Position numbers and translations under genes: made by a program. This document shows, piece by piece, positions 1 through 9,658 of a DNA stretch of 64,000 bases (the first letter of the stretch is position 1; each line of letters opens with the position of its first letter). Location of the stretch: the NCBI GenBank assembly GCA_938015595.1, contig CALLPI010000016.1, forward strand, positions 170,062 to 234,061. Direction: 5' to 3'. The notes under the pieces are model-generated. The model ran no database searches. It was not told the origin of the DNA and worked only from the letters and a program-made list of their open reading frames with translations. Source of the DNA: an uncultured Saprospiraceae bacterium. Its GTDB lineage: Bacteria > Bacteroidota > Bacteroidia > Chitinophagales > Saprospiraceae.

Positions 1-41
1 AATTGAGCCCGGCCTTCCTGGGGTCAGGCTACTGGCTTTTT

Positions 42-353
42 TTACTCTTCTTCTACAATGATAAACACATCTTCGTCCGGGCGCTTCATCTTGTAGTGTT
101 CACGGGCAAAGCGCTCCTTATTTTGCTCAAATGCAGCGCGATCGGCTTCGGCTTCTTCAATTTTTTGCTGGTAGAATTTCTTGTCTCGCTCCAGGCGATT
201 GACCGTGCGCTGCAGGCGAATCTGCGTGATGGGGTCGTGCTTGTCCAGGAATACCAGGATAAAGAAGAAGACTACCAGGATGAGAAAGTATTTGTTGCGT
301 AGCGGCGCCGGCAGCAGGTTCATCAACGATTGAAATAAGCTATTAGAAGCCAT
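42..353 (-). CDS. FtsB/DivIC-type septum formation initiator protein
   Basis: A 103-residue bitopic membrane protein. A short N-terminal cytoplasmic stretch is followed by one hydrophobic segment (about residues 22-38, YFLILVVFFFILVFL) and then a charged heptad-like coiled coil (about 45-90, rich in R, E, K and Q). This is the layout of the FtsB/DivIC family, which joins FtsL and FtsQ/DivIB in the divisome to activate septal peptidoglycan synthesis. The gene starts 12 bp downstream of the enolase stop on the same strand, so the two are probably co-transcribed; an eno-ftsB neighbourhood is also common in other bacteria. Family membership is inferred from topology and context, because sequence conservation in this family is low. 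Confidence 0.8.
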   Translation of the reverse strand: MASNSLFQSLMNLLPAPLRNKYFLILVVFFFILVFLDKHDPITQIRLQRTVNRLERDKKFYQQKIEEAEADRAAFEQNKERFAREHYKMKRPDEDVFIIVEEE

Positions 354-365
354 AGCATTCCGTTT

Positions 366-1739
<1,374 letters not shown>

Positions 1740-2843
1740 TTAATTTTGCATTAAGCTGACAAAATCGTCAAAAAGATAGCGCGCATCGTGTGGACCAGGC
1801 GAGGCTTCAGGGTGGTACTGCACCGAGAATGCTCGCTTGCCGCGTACGCGCAACCCTTCAATGCTACCATCGTTGAGGTTGATATGGGTCACTTCGACGC
1901 GGTCGGCGGCAGCGGCTATAGCATCTTTGCTCACACCGAAGCCGTGGTTTTGGCTAGTGATTTCGCAACGGCCGGTGAGCAGGTTTTTCACTGGGTGGTT
2001 GATGCCCCGATGGCCGTGGTGCATCTTGTGGGTAGGAATGTCCAGGGCCAGTGCCAACAACTGATGCCCCAGACAGATGCCAAACAGGGGCGCATTCTCC
2101 GCCAGAATAGCTTTAGCAGTTTGGATAGCGTAGTGCATGGAGGCGGGGTCGCCAGGGCCATTGGAAAGGAAGTAGCCGTGTGGGTTCCAGGTTTTGACGG
2201 TGTCCAGCGGTGTTTGGGCAGGGAATACTTGCAGATAGCAGCCTCGCTCAGTGAGGCATTGCAGTATATTGCGCTTAACCCCGTAATCATATACCGCTAC
2301 ACGAAACGGCGCATCGGGCTGGCCTACAAAGTAGGGCTCGCGCGTACTCACAGCCGAGGCCAACTCCAGCCCTTCCATGCTGGGCACGTCGGCCAGGCGC
2401 TGGTGCAGGGCTTCTACGTCCAGTATTTCGGAGGATATGATGGCATTCATGGCGCCCCGATGGCGTATATGTCGCACAATAGCGCGGGTATCTACCTCAG
2501 AGATAGCTACCATGCCTTCTGCTTCAAAGTATTCCTGGATAGACTGGTCAGCAGCGTGGCGAGAGTAAGGCACAGTGAAGTTCTTGCAGATCAGGCCGGC
2601 AATCTTCATGCGGTCTGATTCCACTTCGGAGGCTTTGATGCCGTAGTTGCCGATGTGGGCGTTGGTAGTCACTAGCAGTTGGCCGTAGTAGGAAGGGTCA
2701 GTAAAGATTTCCTGGTAGCCGGTCATACCGGTATTGAAGCAGATTTCCCCCGTGGTTGTGCCTATGGCACCTGCCGCTTTGCCGTGAAACACCGTGCCAT
2801 CTTCCAGCAGCAATATGGCAGGTTCATACGTGGACTCTTGCAT
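1740..2843 (-). CDS. carA: Carbamoyl-phosphate synthase small subunit (glutaminase)
   Basis: A 367-residue glutamine-hydrolysing subunit that supplies ammonia to CarB for carbamoyl phosphate, the precursor of pyrimidines and arginine. The N-terminal CPSase_sm domain (AILLLEDGTVFHGKAAGA, GEICFNTGMTGYQEIFTDPS) is followed by a class I amidotransferase domain. That domain carries the nucleophile in LFGICLGHQLLALAL and the His/Glu pair in VQYHPEASPGPHD. The start MQESTYEPAILL was chosen because a strong -7 element (TACCTTTG) covers the upstream in-frame methionine codon at 2888, placing that codon before the transcription start. No carB is present in the window. Confidence 0.96.
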   Translation of the reverse strand: MQESTYEPAILLLEDGTVFHGKAAGAIGTTTGEICFNTGMTGYQEIFTDPSYYGQLLVTTNAHIGNYGIKASEVESDRMKIAGLICKNFTVPYSRHAADQSIQEYFEAEGMVAISEVDTRAIVRHIRHRGAMNAIISSEILDVEALHQRLADVPSMEGLELASAVSTREPYFVGQPDAPFRVAVYDYGVKRNILQCLTERGCYLQVFPAQTPLDTVKTWNPHGYFLSNGPGDPASMHYAIQTAKAILAENAPLFGICLGHQLLALALDIPTHKMHHGHRGINHPVKNLLTGRCEITSQNHGFGVSKDAIAAAADRVEVTHINLNDGSIEGLRVRGKRAFSVQYHPEASPGPHDARYLFDDFVSLMQN

Positions 2844-2885
2844 GTCGGTTGACCAACTTTTTATCTTTGCTTTCAAAATTGGCTG

Positions 2886-2893
2886 CAAAGGTA
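2886..2893 (-). promoter_or_regulatory. Promoter -7 element for carA
   Basis: The minus strand reads TACCTTTG, an exact TAnnTTTG match about 43 bp upstream of the chosen carA start. It rules out the upstream in-frame start codon at 2888. Confidence 0.65.
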
Positions 2894-2912
2894 GGCAATT
2901 TCTCCAGAATAC

Positions 2913-5228
2913 CTACAATTTCCAGTCCATTCGCAACAGTAGGTTTCGGGGCGCTTCCATCAGGCCGGGCCGGATGGTATAGTCCTCATTGAAGATGTTG
3001 TTGAACAACAGAGAAATCTTAATGCCGTTGGTCACACGGTAGCTGCAGCGCAGATTATGCACGATGTAGCCGTTGTTATCTTTCTCGCGGTAGGCTCCCA
3101 AGCCGTTGACAATGGCGATAAAGATGAAATCAATGGCCTCCATGTGGCTGGCATAAAAGGTCTCGATGCCGAAGCTGAAGCGTTTCACTTCGGTTTCTAT
3201 GTCCATTTTAAAGGTGCGGCGTGAGCGGTATTTGAGCACGTTTTCTTCTTTGTAGGAGGAGTTGTTGTAGTTGAGCTGGCCTTGCGTGGGTTGCATACCG
3301 GGTTCCGTGGGGCGAGGTTCCCAGTCGAGGAAGCGGGGATCTATCCAGGTGTAGCCAGTCAGCACACTGGTGGGAATGCCAAAGAGCTTGCCGCGCCCTA
3401 CCAGCGTAATTTCTGCGCCTTTGATGTCGGTGTCGCCGATATTCACAGAGCTAAAGCCGAAGCCCACGAGGTTGAACTCGAGCATATCCTGGAATCTAGA
3501 ATAAAAGCCTGCCACGTCAATAAACCCTTCAAAGCCAGAGGCTCGGAACCCTTGCTTGATACCCAACTCGGCACTCCAGCCAGTCTCAGAAGTGGAGAAA
3601 GGATTGGGCAGTACAAAAAAGCCGGCGTTGGTAAAGATGTAGCGCTCGGCCACTGTAGGATAGCGATAGCCCTGCCCCCAGGAGGCGCGCAAAAACATAC
3701 CTTTATTGACCTGGTAGTTGAGGCCAGCCCTGAACACTGGCTTGGATTCTTCTTCTTTAGACGGCTCTACCACGCCAAGTAGGTAGCGGAAGCCGGGGTT
3801 GCGCAGCACATTATTTTCATAGCGGAAGCCAAACGAGGCATTGAGGCGTTCGCCAAATTTTTTATCGAACTGAAGATAGCCAGCCAGATTGCGCGACGAA
3901 AAAGTGGTATCGCCGTACAGGGCTGCCGTCACGCTGCTCCATGTGCCCACCAGGCCGGTAGTCATCACCATTTGCAGGTTGGGAAACTTTCGCTGAAACT
4001 GGTATTCGCTGTAGATTACATAAGACTTGTTGGACTGATCGGAGCCGCTGGTCACCATATTATTATTATCTACCGAGAAATAGCGCCCCAGGTAGCGATG
4101 CCGGTTGCCTTTGTTGTCAAAATAGGTAAGGTAGGGGTCTATATTGAAGCGGAAGCGCTCGCGGGTACTGATGGTGGTAGGGGCCCCCTCAAAGCGGCGA
4201 TTTTCGGAGAGCCAGTAGAAGAAGGAGCCGGTTCTGCCTTTGTTGAAGTTGCCGTTGATACCGGCCGAAAGTTGGTCGGTAAAGCGATAGCGGGTAGAGA
4301 AATTGAACCGTGCGTACTCGTTGTAGGTGTCTTTATTGTGGCTTTGTTCGTTTTGATAAAAACCGCCTAACACCAGGTCAAACTTGTTGAACTTTTGTCG
4401 GTGATATATATTGGCGCCGATGACATGGGGGGTGGGGAGGCTGTCCACGCCCCACCACTTTAGCGAGTCGGCCTTGGGCGAAAATACGGCATTGCCCCAA
4501 AGTGCGCCGCCAGTTTCAGGCTTAGCGCGCGCAAAAGCCGTGCGCACATTGATAATACCATTGAGTGCAGAGGAGCCATACAGTGCTGAAGCAGCGCCCT
4601 TGAGCACTTCAATTTGCTCAATATTTTCTACGGGCACATCGCTCCAGTTGGGGTAGCCGGCATCGGCCTGAAGTATGGGTATATCGTCCACCAGGAGCAG
4701 CACGCGGCTGCCAGCTCCCTGAGAGAACCCCGACCCGCCTCGGATGTTGGCCTGGCCGTCAATGATGGTCACGCCGGGTATTTTTTCCAAGGCTCTGTCA
4801 ATGGACACCTTGCCGGTGTTGTTGATAAGGCTGGGCTTGAGCACTTCAATGGAGACGGTTTCTTCGCTGATGGGTCGGGCAAACTTGCCACTGACCACAG
4901 TGGCGGTTTTCAGTACGCTCGTTTCGATATCCAAGGCAAAATCCAGGTTGCGCGTTTCACCAGCATCAAGGATGACTTGCTGGGAAACAGACTGATAGCC
5001 TACAAAACTAACGCTGAGCTTGTAGCTACCGGGGGCTACAGATAGGCTGTACACACCGTCGGCGTCGGTCACGGTACCGCCGATCCCTATGCTGACATTA
5101 GCTCCGGGCAGGGGTTCTTTGCTTTCTTTGTCAAAAATTTTCCCTTGGAGCAGGGCGTTTTGGGCTTGCAGCCCCAACTGCACAAGAAGCACTGAGACGA
5201 AGCATGCAAGGCGAAGGAATTTGCTCAT
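2913..5228 (-). CDS. TonB-dependent outer-membrane receptor with carboxypeptidase-like N-terminal domain
   Basis: A 771-residue outer-membrane receptor. After a signal peptide (MSKFLRLACFVSVLLVQLG, cut near LQAQ) comes a CarboxypepD_reg-like beta-sandwich (GKIFDKESKEPLPGANVSI, about residues 25-105). A plug domain follows (about 110-240; VDDIPILQADAGYPNW, IEVLKGAASALYGSSALNG), then a long aromatic-rich beta barrel to the C-terminus. This is the Bacteroidota architecture of TonB-dependent receptors that are not paired with SusD. No SusD gene is adjacent, and nothing shows whether the substrate is iron, vitamin or another ligand. The start MSKFLRL was preferred over an upstream in-frame codon because that codon lies inside the promoter and lacks a clean signal peptide. 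Confidence 0.93.
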   Translation of the reverse strand: MSKFLRLACFVSVLLVQLGLQAQNALLQGKIFDKESKEPLPGANVSIGIGGTVTDADGVYSLSVAPGSYKLSVSFVGYQSVSQQVILDAGETRNLDFALDIETSVLKTATVVSGKFARPISEETVSIEVLKPSLINNTGKVSIDRALEKIPGVTIIDGQANIRGGSGFSQGAGSRVLLLVDDIPILQADAGYPNWSDVPVENIEQIEVLKGAASALYGSSALNGIINVRTAFARAKPETGGALWGNAVFSPKADSLKWWGVDSLPTPHVIGANIYHRQKFNKFDLVLGGFYQNEQSHNKDTYNEYARFNFSTRYRFTDQLSAGINGNFNKGRTGSFFYWLSENRRFEGAPTTISTRERFRFNIDPYLTYFDNKGNRHRYLGRYFSVDNNNMVTSGSDQSNKSYVIYSEYQFQRKFPNLQMVMTTGLVGTWSSVTAALYGDTTFSSRNLAGYLQFDKKFGERLNASFGFRYENNVLRNPGFRYLLGVVEPSKEEESKPVFRAGLNYQVNKGMFLRASWGQGYRYPTVAERYIFTNAGFFVLPNPFSTSETGWSAELGIKQGFRASGFEGFIDVAGFYSRFQDMLEFNLVGFGFSSVNIGDTDIKGAEITLVGRGKLFGIPTSVLTGYTWIDPRFLDWEPRPTEPGMQPTQGQLNYNNSSYKEENVLKYRSRRTFKMDIETEVKRFSFGIETFYASHMEAIDFIFIAIVNGLGAYREKDNNGYIVHNLRCSYRVTNGIKISLLFNNIFNEDYTIRPGLMEAPRNLLLRMDWKL

Positions 5229-5291
5229 AAAGGATTGTTTGATAGTCAGATAGAAAAATAAGACTATGTTTAAAGGAGCAAAAACAGAAAG

Positions 5292-5299
5292 CAAAATTA
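5292..5299 (-). promoter_or_regulatory. Promoter -7 element for the TonB receptor gene
   Basis: The minus strand reads TAATTTTG (TAnnTTTG), 64 bp upstream of the receptor start. The intergenic region (5229-5422) also carries a weaker divergent element, CATCTTTG at 5366-5373, for the plus-strand gene. Confidence 0.55.
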
Positions 5300-5422
5300 C
5301 GCCAACCTATTGAAAAAAATAAAAATTTTTCGCCAGTAAGGCGCCAGTACTTAGCCGATATTTGTCATCTTTGTTTATATCAATGCGATCTTTTGAGCTA
5401 TCACATGCAAAACCAAAACATT

Positions 5423-6241
5423 ATGAGTCAAAGGTTTTTACTCGTCTCTTGCCTGATCCTGTCTTTTTGGGCACAGTTGAGTGCCCAAAATTGTACGCCT
5501 ATTACACCTTTTCCCGATTCAGCTATTGCTATTCCGCCCTCTTGGTCGCCAGATCGTCCGTTGGGAGGCATTCAGGATACAGCCTGTATCGGGCAGTTCT
5601 TCCAGTTTACGTTGAGTATCAAATGCCCCGGTACAATTCCTACTTTGCCCGGAGTGCAGGTCAACTCCATAGCTATACCAGCCAACAACGGCATAGCCAA
5701 CCTGCCGGCAGGGCTTTCGTACGTGTGTGAGCCGCCCAACTGTGTATTCCCCCGCGATTCAGTACGCTGTATTCGCGTGTTTGGCACGCCCACTAACCCC
5801 AATGACGTAGGACAAAAAGATCTCACTCTCTCACTGACTATCAATACCACCTTCGGGCAGCTTACCAACATTCCTTACCCTAACCCAGCTCTGGACCCAG
5901 GCGGCCATTATTATCTGCACGTCAAGCCCGCCGGCTCCAGCGGCTGCCAGCCGAGTTCCAGCCGGGAGGCATATTCGCCCATCCTCTCTATGGGTAGCTT
6001 TCCAAACCCCACTACTGGCCTGACGCAAATACTGTTGCAATCTGCAGCGTCAGGGTGGTTTGATTTCCGCATCACCGACCTGAGCGGTAAGTTGGTACAC
6101 CGACGCCGCGTGCAAGTACTTGAAGGCGAAAACCAAATCAACTTCGACGCCAGCGACCTACCTGCAGGTATGTACCTGTACTCCCTCAGCAACGGCGCCG
6201 GGGCAGTTATGACAGAAAAGTTGGTGATTGGCCAGAGATGA
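5423..6241 (+). CDS. Secreted protein with T9SS type A sorting domain, function unknown
   Basis: A secreted protein of about 272 residues. The signal peptide is MSQRFLLVSCLILSFWAQ with a cut near LSAQ. A cysteine-containing, proline-rich N-terminal part (about residues 25-180; includes SIKCPGTIPTLPG and CEPPNCVFPRDSVRC) of unknown fold follows. The C-terminus is a clear type IX secretion sorting domain (about 190-272): GSFPNPTTG, then LSGKLVHRRRVQV, LPAGMYLYSLSNG and TEKLVIGQR. The product is therefore probably exported through the outer membrane and attached to or released from the surface. An in-frame ATG also occurs at 5405; 5423 was chosen because it begins a typical signal peptide. No enzymatic motif is recognised. 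Confidence 0.85.
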   Translation: MSQRFLLVSCLILSFWAQLSAQNCTPITPFPDSAIAIPPSWSPDRPLGGIQDTACIGQFFQFTLSIKCPGTIPTLPGVQVNSIAIPANNGIANLPAGLSYVCEPPNCVFPRDSVRCIRVFGTPTNPNDVGQKDLTLSLTINTTFGQLTNIPYPNPALDPGGHYYLHVKPAGSSGCQPSSSREAYSPILSMGSFPNPTTGLTQILLQSAASGWFDFRITDLSGKLVHRRRVQVLEGENQINFDASDLPAGMYLYSLSNGAGAVMTEKLVIGQR

Positions 6242-6353
6242 GCCAAAATCAAGAGAAGAGGCCAGTGCAAAGTTGAGCCTCTTTTCTTGATTGCCATGTG
6301 CACTTGCGCCCCTGCTCTCTTGTTTCAAGCAGGGGCATGCCATAGCCTACCTC

Positions 6354-7694
6354 TCACCCTTCTGGGCTAAACTCCAGCCGCTTGCCTGCGGTATGCCCCT
6401 CAAACTGCCCTTTGTGCCAAGCCACCTGACCACTGACGATAGTAGTTTCTACCAAGCCTTTGAACACACAGCCTACGAGCGGGCTCCAGCCGCACTTGTA
6501 GTGTAGGCTCTCCGGCGTGACAGTGAAGAGCTGCTCCGCATCTATGATAACCACGTCGGCCCAGTAGCCTTCGTCCAGGAAGCCGCGGCGGTCTATGCGG
6601 AAACAGATGGCCGGTGCATGGCACATTTTTTCTACAATGCGCTCCAGAGAAATAAGGCCTTTGTGATAAAAAGATAGCATAATCTGAAGGGCATGTTGCA
6701 CTAGGGGTACACCGGAGGGCGCTCCGAAGTAGGAGTTTTGCTTTTCGTTCCAGGTATGAGGGGCGTGGTCGGTGGCGATGATGTCCAGGTAGTCGTCCAG
6801 TAGGGCGCTGAGCAGGGCCTGGCGGTGGCGGGGCGCCTTGATTGCGGGGTTGCACTTGATTTGCGCGCCCAGCTTGGCGTAGTCATCACTGCTAAAATAT
6901 AAATGATGTACGCACACCTCAGCGGTAATGTGTTTCCGCTCCAGGGGTATGTCGTTGCGAAACAGAGCCAGCTCTTCTTCCGTACTGATGTGCAGCACGT
7001 GCAAGCGGGTGTGGTATTGTCTGGCTAGTTGCACGGCCAGGGCAGACGACTTGAGGCAGGCCTCTACACTGCGAATGCAGGGATGCTCGGACATGGGCAC
7101 GGCCTCGCCGAAGCGCTGGCGCCACAGGCGTTCGTTGTTTTTTACGATGGCTTCATCTTCGCAGTGGGTGGCTATGAGTAACGGCACCTTGGCAAAGAGC
7201 GCTTCCAGCGTGGCAGGGTCATCTACCAGCATATTGCCGGTGCTAGAGCCCATAAAAATTTTTACGCCACACACCCGGCGCCCGTCGGTGCGCAGCACCT
7301 CGTCGAGGTTGTCGTTGGAAGCGCCCATGAAGAAGGAGTAGTTGGCTGCCGATTTTTGTGCTGCTGCTGCGTATTTTTCCTCCAGAAGCGCTTGCGTAAG
7401 CGCAGGCGGCTTGGTATTGGGCATCTCCATGTAAGAAGTGACACCGCCGGCCACTGCCGCGCGCGATTCGGTGTAGAGGTCGGCTTTGTGGGTGAGGCCT
7501 GGTTCGCGGAAGTGTACCTGGTCATCAATGAGGCCAGGCATAACGTACTTGCCTTCGGCATTGATTTCCCGATCAGCAAGGACGTCAATGATGCCTCCTG
7601 CGCGCTCGATGAACCCATGGCGAATATACAGGTCGCCGTGCTGGATGCACCCGCGATTGACTAGCATACCGTTTTTGATAAGTATGGACGACAT
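6354..7694 (-). CDS. pyrC: Dihydroorotase
   Basis: A 446-residue amidohydrolase-fold dihydroorotase that cyclises N-carbamoyl-aspartate to dihydroorotate in pyrimidine synthesis. Key segments are MPGLIDDQVHFREPGLTHK, GVTSYMEMPNTKPPA, the metal-ligand regions (IATHCEDEA, LHVLHISTEEEL), AEVCVHHLYF and the catalytic aspartate region DIIATDHAPHT. The first metal-binding motif reads Q-V-H rather than the usual H-x-H (see findings). The start MSSILIKNGMLV was chosen because a -7 element (TACTTTTG) lies only 18 bp upstream, excluding earlier in-frame codons. It is transcribed divergently from the membrane-protein gene at 7734. Confidence 0.94.
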   Translation of the reverse strand: MSSILIKNGMLVNRGCIQHGDLYIRHGFIERAGGIIDVLADREINAEGKYVMPGLIDDQVHFREPGLTHKADLYTESRAAVAGGVTSYMEMPNTKPPALTQALLEEKYAAAAQKSAANYSFFMGASNDNLDEVLRTDGRRVCGVKIFMGSSTGNMLVDDPATLEALFAKVPLLIATHCEDEAIVKNNERLWRQRFGEAVPMSEHPCIRSVEACLKSSALAVQLARQYHTRLHVLHISTEEELALFRNDIPLERKHITAEVCVHHLYFSSDDYAKLGAQIKCNPAIKAPRHRQALLSALLDDYLDIIATDHAPHTWNEKQNSYFGAPSGVPLVQHALQIMLSFYHKGLISLERIVEKMCHAPAICFRIDRRGFLDEGYWADVVIIDAEQLFTVTPESLHYKCGWSPLVGCVFKGLVETTIVSGQVAWHKGQFEGHTAGKRLEFSPEG

Positions 7695-7712
7695 AAAGAT
7701 GAGGATTTGGGT

Positions 7713-7720
7713 CAAAAGTA
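7713..7720 (-). promoter_or_regulatory. Promoter -7 element for pyrC
   Basis: The minus strand reads TACTTTTG, an exact TAnnTTTG match 18 bp upstream of the pyrC start. The 5-prime leader is therefore very short. The element lies in the 39-bp divergent spacer before the plus-strand gene. Confidence 0.6.
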
Positions 7721-7733
7721 GGAAATTCGCCCG

Positions 7734-9440
7734 ATGACAGGCCTGTTTCATCTGCTGAGAGCACATGCCGGAGCACTGCTTGCAGTGGCAACCGGGGTAT
7801 ATGCGCTGGGCTTCAGTGCGTGGTACTGGCTGCACGACCATGCCAGCCTGGCATCGTGGTACTTACGTCTTGATACCTGCCTGTACAGGCAAGCGGAGTG
7901 GCCGCAACTGTTTTTCACTCCAGGGGTGAAAGCCCAGGGCAACGGCTTTTGTGCAGTAGCCTTCCTTGTGGGTATTGGACTGCTGGGCTACGCCTGGAAG
8001 GAAATTTGGCGCAAGCGCCCGGTACTTTCAATGGCTTTGCTCAGCCCTGCCAACGATGCATACTCCTGGCATATGCCGATAGGGCTGGTTGCAGCGGGTA
8101 TGGCCTTGTGGGCATTCAGCTATTGGCATACGTGCCCGGCATACGACGAAATTTTTTCTGCTGTGCACGGCGCCGGCGCGCACCCCTTTCAGGCGATGTC
8201 ATACTACATGCTACCCAACAATCACCTGCTTTTTAATACCTTGAACAGCCTCTTGCCCTGGACAGACGACAAGGTCACGAGCGGCCGCCTTTGGTCATTG
8301 GCGGCCTTTCTGGCCACTCAGCAGTTGATGTGGGCTATACTTCGGCGCTGCCTGCCTCAGGATGTAGCCCTGAATCTGACGCTGTTGCTCTCGGCGGCTT
8401 TCCCTACCCTGGGCTTTGCCTCCCAAGCGCGGGGCTACAGCATGATGCTGCTAGCCGGCTGGGCTTTGTGCTGGGCTTTGTTTCGATATATAGCAACGGA
8501 GCACCCCCGCTATGGGCGCATGTGGGTAGCTGCTACTACAGCCGGCTACGCCACAGTGCCAGTGTTTCTGTATTTTCACCTAGCTTTGAGCGTCTGGGCA
8601 CTATGGGGAGCTTGGCGGCAACGCAGATGGCTGCCGGCCTTCTGGCGATACCAACTTTTGGCAGCTGGTTTTACCTTTCTGTTTTACCTACCAGCACTGT
8701 GTTTTTCAGGATGGGAGGCGCTGGCAGCCAACAAATACGTGCGCCCGGAAGGGGTGTCGTGGATGCAGTTTGGCAGTCAGTTGGCAGCTCTGGTACCATT
8801 TTTCATGGACTATGGCTTCGGAGGTTTATTGGCACATCACAAAATTGGGCTGGCTGTCGTCTATCTGGCGCCGTTGGCATTGTGGTGTTCCCGAAACAGA
8901 TTGCATCGCGCCGTAGCCTGGTTTTACCTGAGTTTGTGGAGCTGTGCTTTTGCCGTGGTATGGGGTATGAAGAAGATGCCATTCACGCGCAACCTGGTCA
9001 TTCAGTACAGCATGGCGCTGGCGGTGATGGGGTATGCCTTGTTTGCACTCTTACAAAAGTTGTGGCCGAGACGTTGTGCAGTGGCCAAGTGGATATTTCA
9101 CATAACAATGCTGTGCGGCCTGGCGTGGTTTCTACACAAATTTCCACAAATAGCCGGTGAACAACTTTACTTCAACCCGGCTAACCAACTGTATGCACAG
9201 CACTGCCAGGATGTAGCCCAACTGCCCCAAAACACACCCATAACCTTTAGCGATGAATGCTTCTATTGGTACTATCTGTACCAAAAAGCCGGAGGCCAAG
9301 CTCGCCGCTGCCCCCAAGGCGATGAGTACTGGTGGGTAACACGCGCCTACGAACCGCCACCTGACAGCACTTCAGGGGCTTTTGAGTTGGCCTTCCTCTC
9401 GCAAATGGAAGACTATGTGGTGTGGAAAAGGCGGGAATGA
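7734..9440 (+). CDS. Polytopic membrane protein, GT-C glycosyltransferase-like
   Basis: A 568-residue protein with about 10-12 hydrophobic segments (for example around residues 15-35, 85-100, 195-215, 225-240, 275-300 and 400-425) and a C-terminal hydrophilic periplasmic tail (about 470-568). Between the first segments is a loop with an acidic pair and a PNNH motif (YDEIFSAVHG, YYMLPNNHLLFNTLNSLLP), the arrangement expected of a GT-C (GT39/PMT-like) lipid-phosphosugar-dependent glycosyltransferase, whose catalytic aspartate sits in the first periplasmic loop. The assignment is by topology and loop motif only. It stands alone, divergent from pyrC and upstream of pyrD, with the pyrD promoter between them. 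Confidence 0.65.
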   Translation: MTGLFHLLRAHAGALLAVATGVYALGFSAWYWLHDHASLASWYLRLDTCLYRQAEWPQLFFTPGVKAQGNGFCAVAFLVGIGLLGYAWKEIWRKRPVLSMALLSPANDAYSWHMPIGLVAAGMALWAFSYWHTCPAYDEIFSAVHGAGAHPFQAMSYYMLPNNHLLFNTLNSLLPWTDDKVTSGRLWSLAAFLATQQLMWAILRRCLPQDVALNLTLLLSAAFPTLGFASQARGYSMMLLAGWALCWALFRYIATEHPRYGRMWVAATTAGYATVPVFLYFHLALSVWALWGAWRQRRWLPAFWRYQLLAAGFTFLFYLPALCFSGWEALAANKYVRPEGVSWMQFGSQLAALVPFFMDYGFGGLLAHHKIGLAVVYLAPLALWCSRNRLHRAVAWFYLSLWSCAFAVVWGMKKMPFTRNLVIQYSMALAVMGYALFALLQKLWPRRCAVAKWIFHITMLCGLAWFLHKFPQIAGEQLYFNPANQLYAQHCQDVAQLPQNTPITFSDECFYWYYLYQKAGGQARRCPQGDEYWWVTRAYEPPPDSTSGAFELAFLSQMEDYVVWKRRE

Positions 9441-9513
9441 GGGTACCGCAGCACAAGCAGCCGTCACATACAAAAAAATCGAGGATATAGTTTCAAATTT
9501 CAAATAATGGCCG

Positions 9514-9521
9514 TACCTTTG
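9514..9521 (+). promoter_or_regulatory. Promoter -7 element for pyrD
   Basis: TACCTTTG, an exact TAnnTTTG match, 138 bp upstream of pyrD. It implies an unusually long 5-prime leader of roughly 130 nt that ends in a terminator-like hairpin. Confidence 0.6.
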
Positions 9522-9601
9522 CAACATCCCCTAAAAACCATACCGCTTTTGCTTTTTTGTTGAGTCAAGTACACATTCACTGTGTCAAAGATAGTTTTTG
9601 G

Positions 9602-9652
9602 GATTATGATTTCGGCCGGCCGTGACTTTACAAGCGACCGGCTTTTTTATTT
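9602..9652 (+). promoter_or_regulatory. Terminator-like leader element abutting pyrD (candidate attenuator)
   Basis: GATTATGATTT (9602-9612) is followed by a hairpin with arms GCCGG (9615-9619) and CCGGC (9638-9642), extended by a CG/CG pair across one mismatch. A T6-A-T4 run comes next and ends only about 7 nt before the pyrD start codon. Because the promoter is upstream and no promoter fits after the T run, pyrD transcripts should cross this hairpin. The same block, GATTATGATTT then GGCCG...AGCGAC-GGC-T6, occurs upstream of trpC on the minus strand (49991-50038). Control by attenuation is inference. Confidence 0.5.
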
Positions 9653-9658
9653 TCGCTC

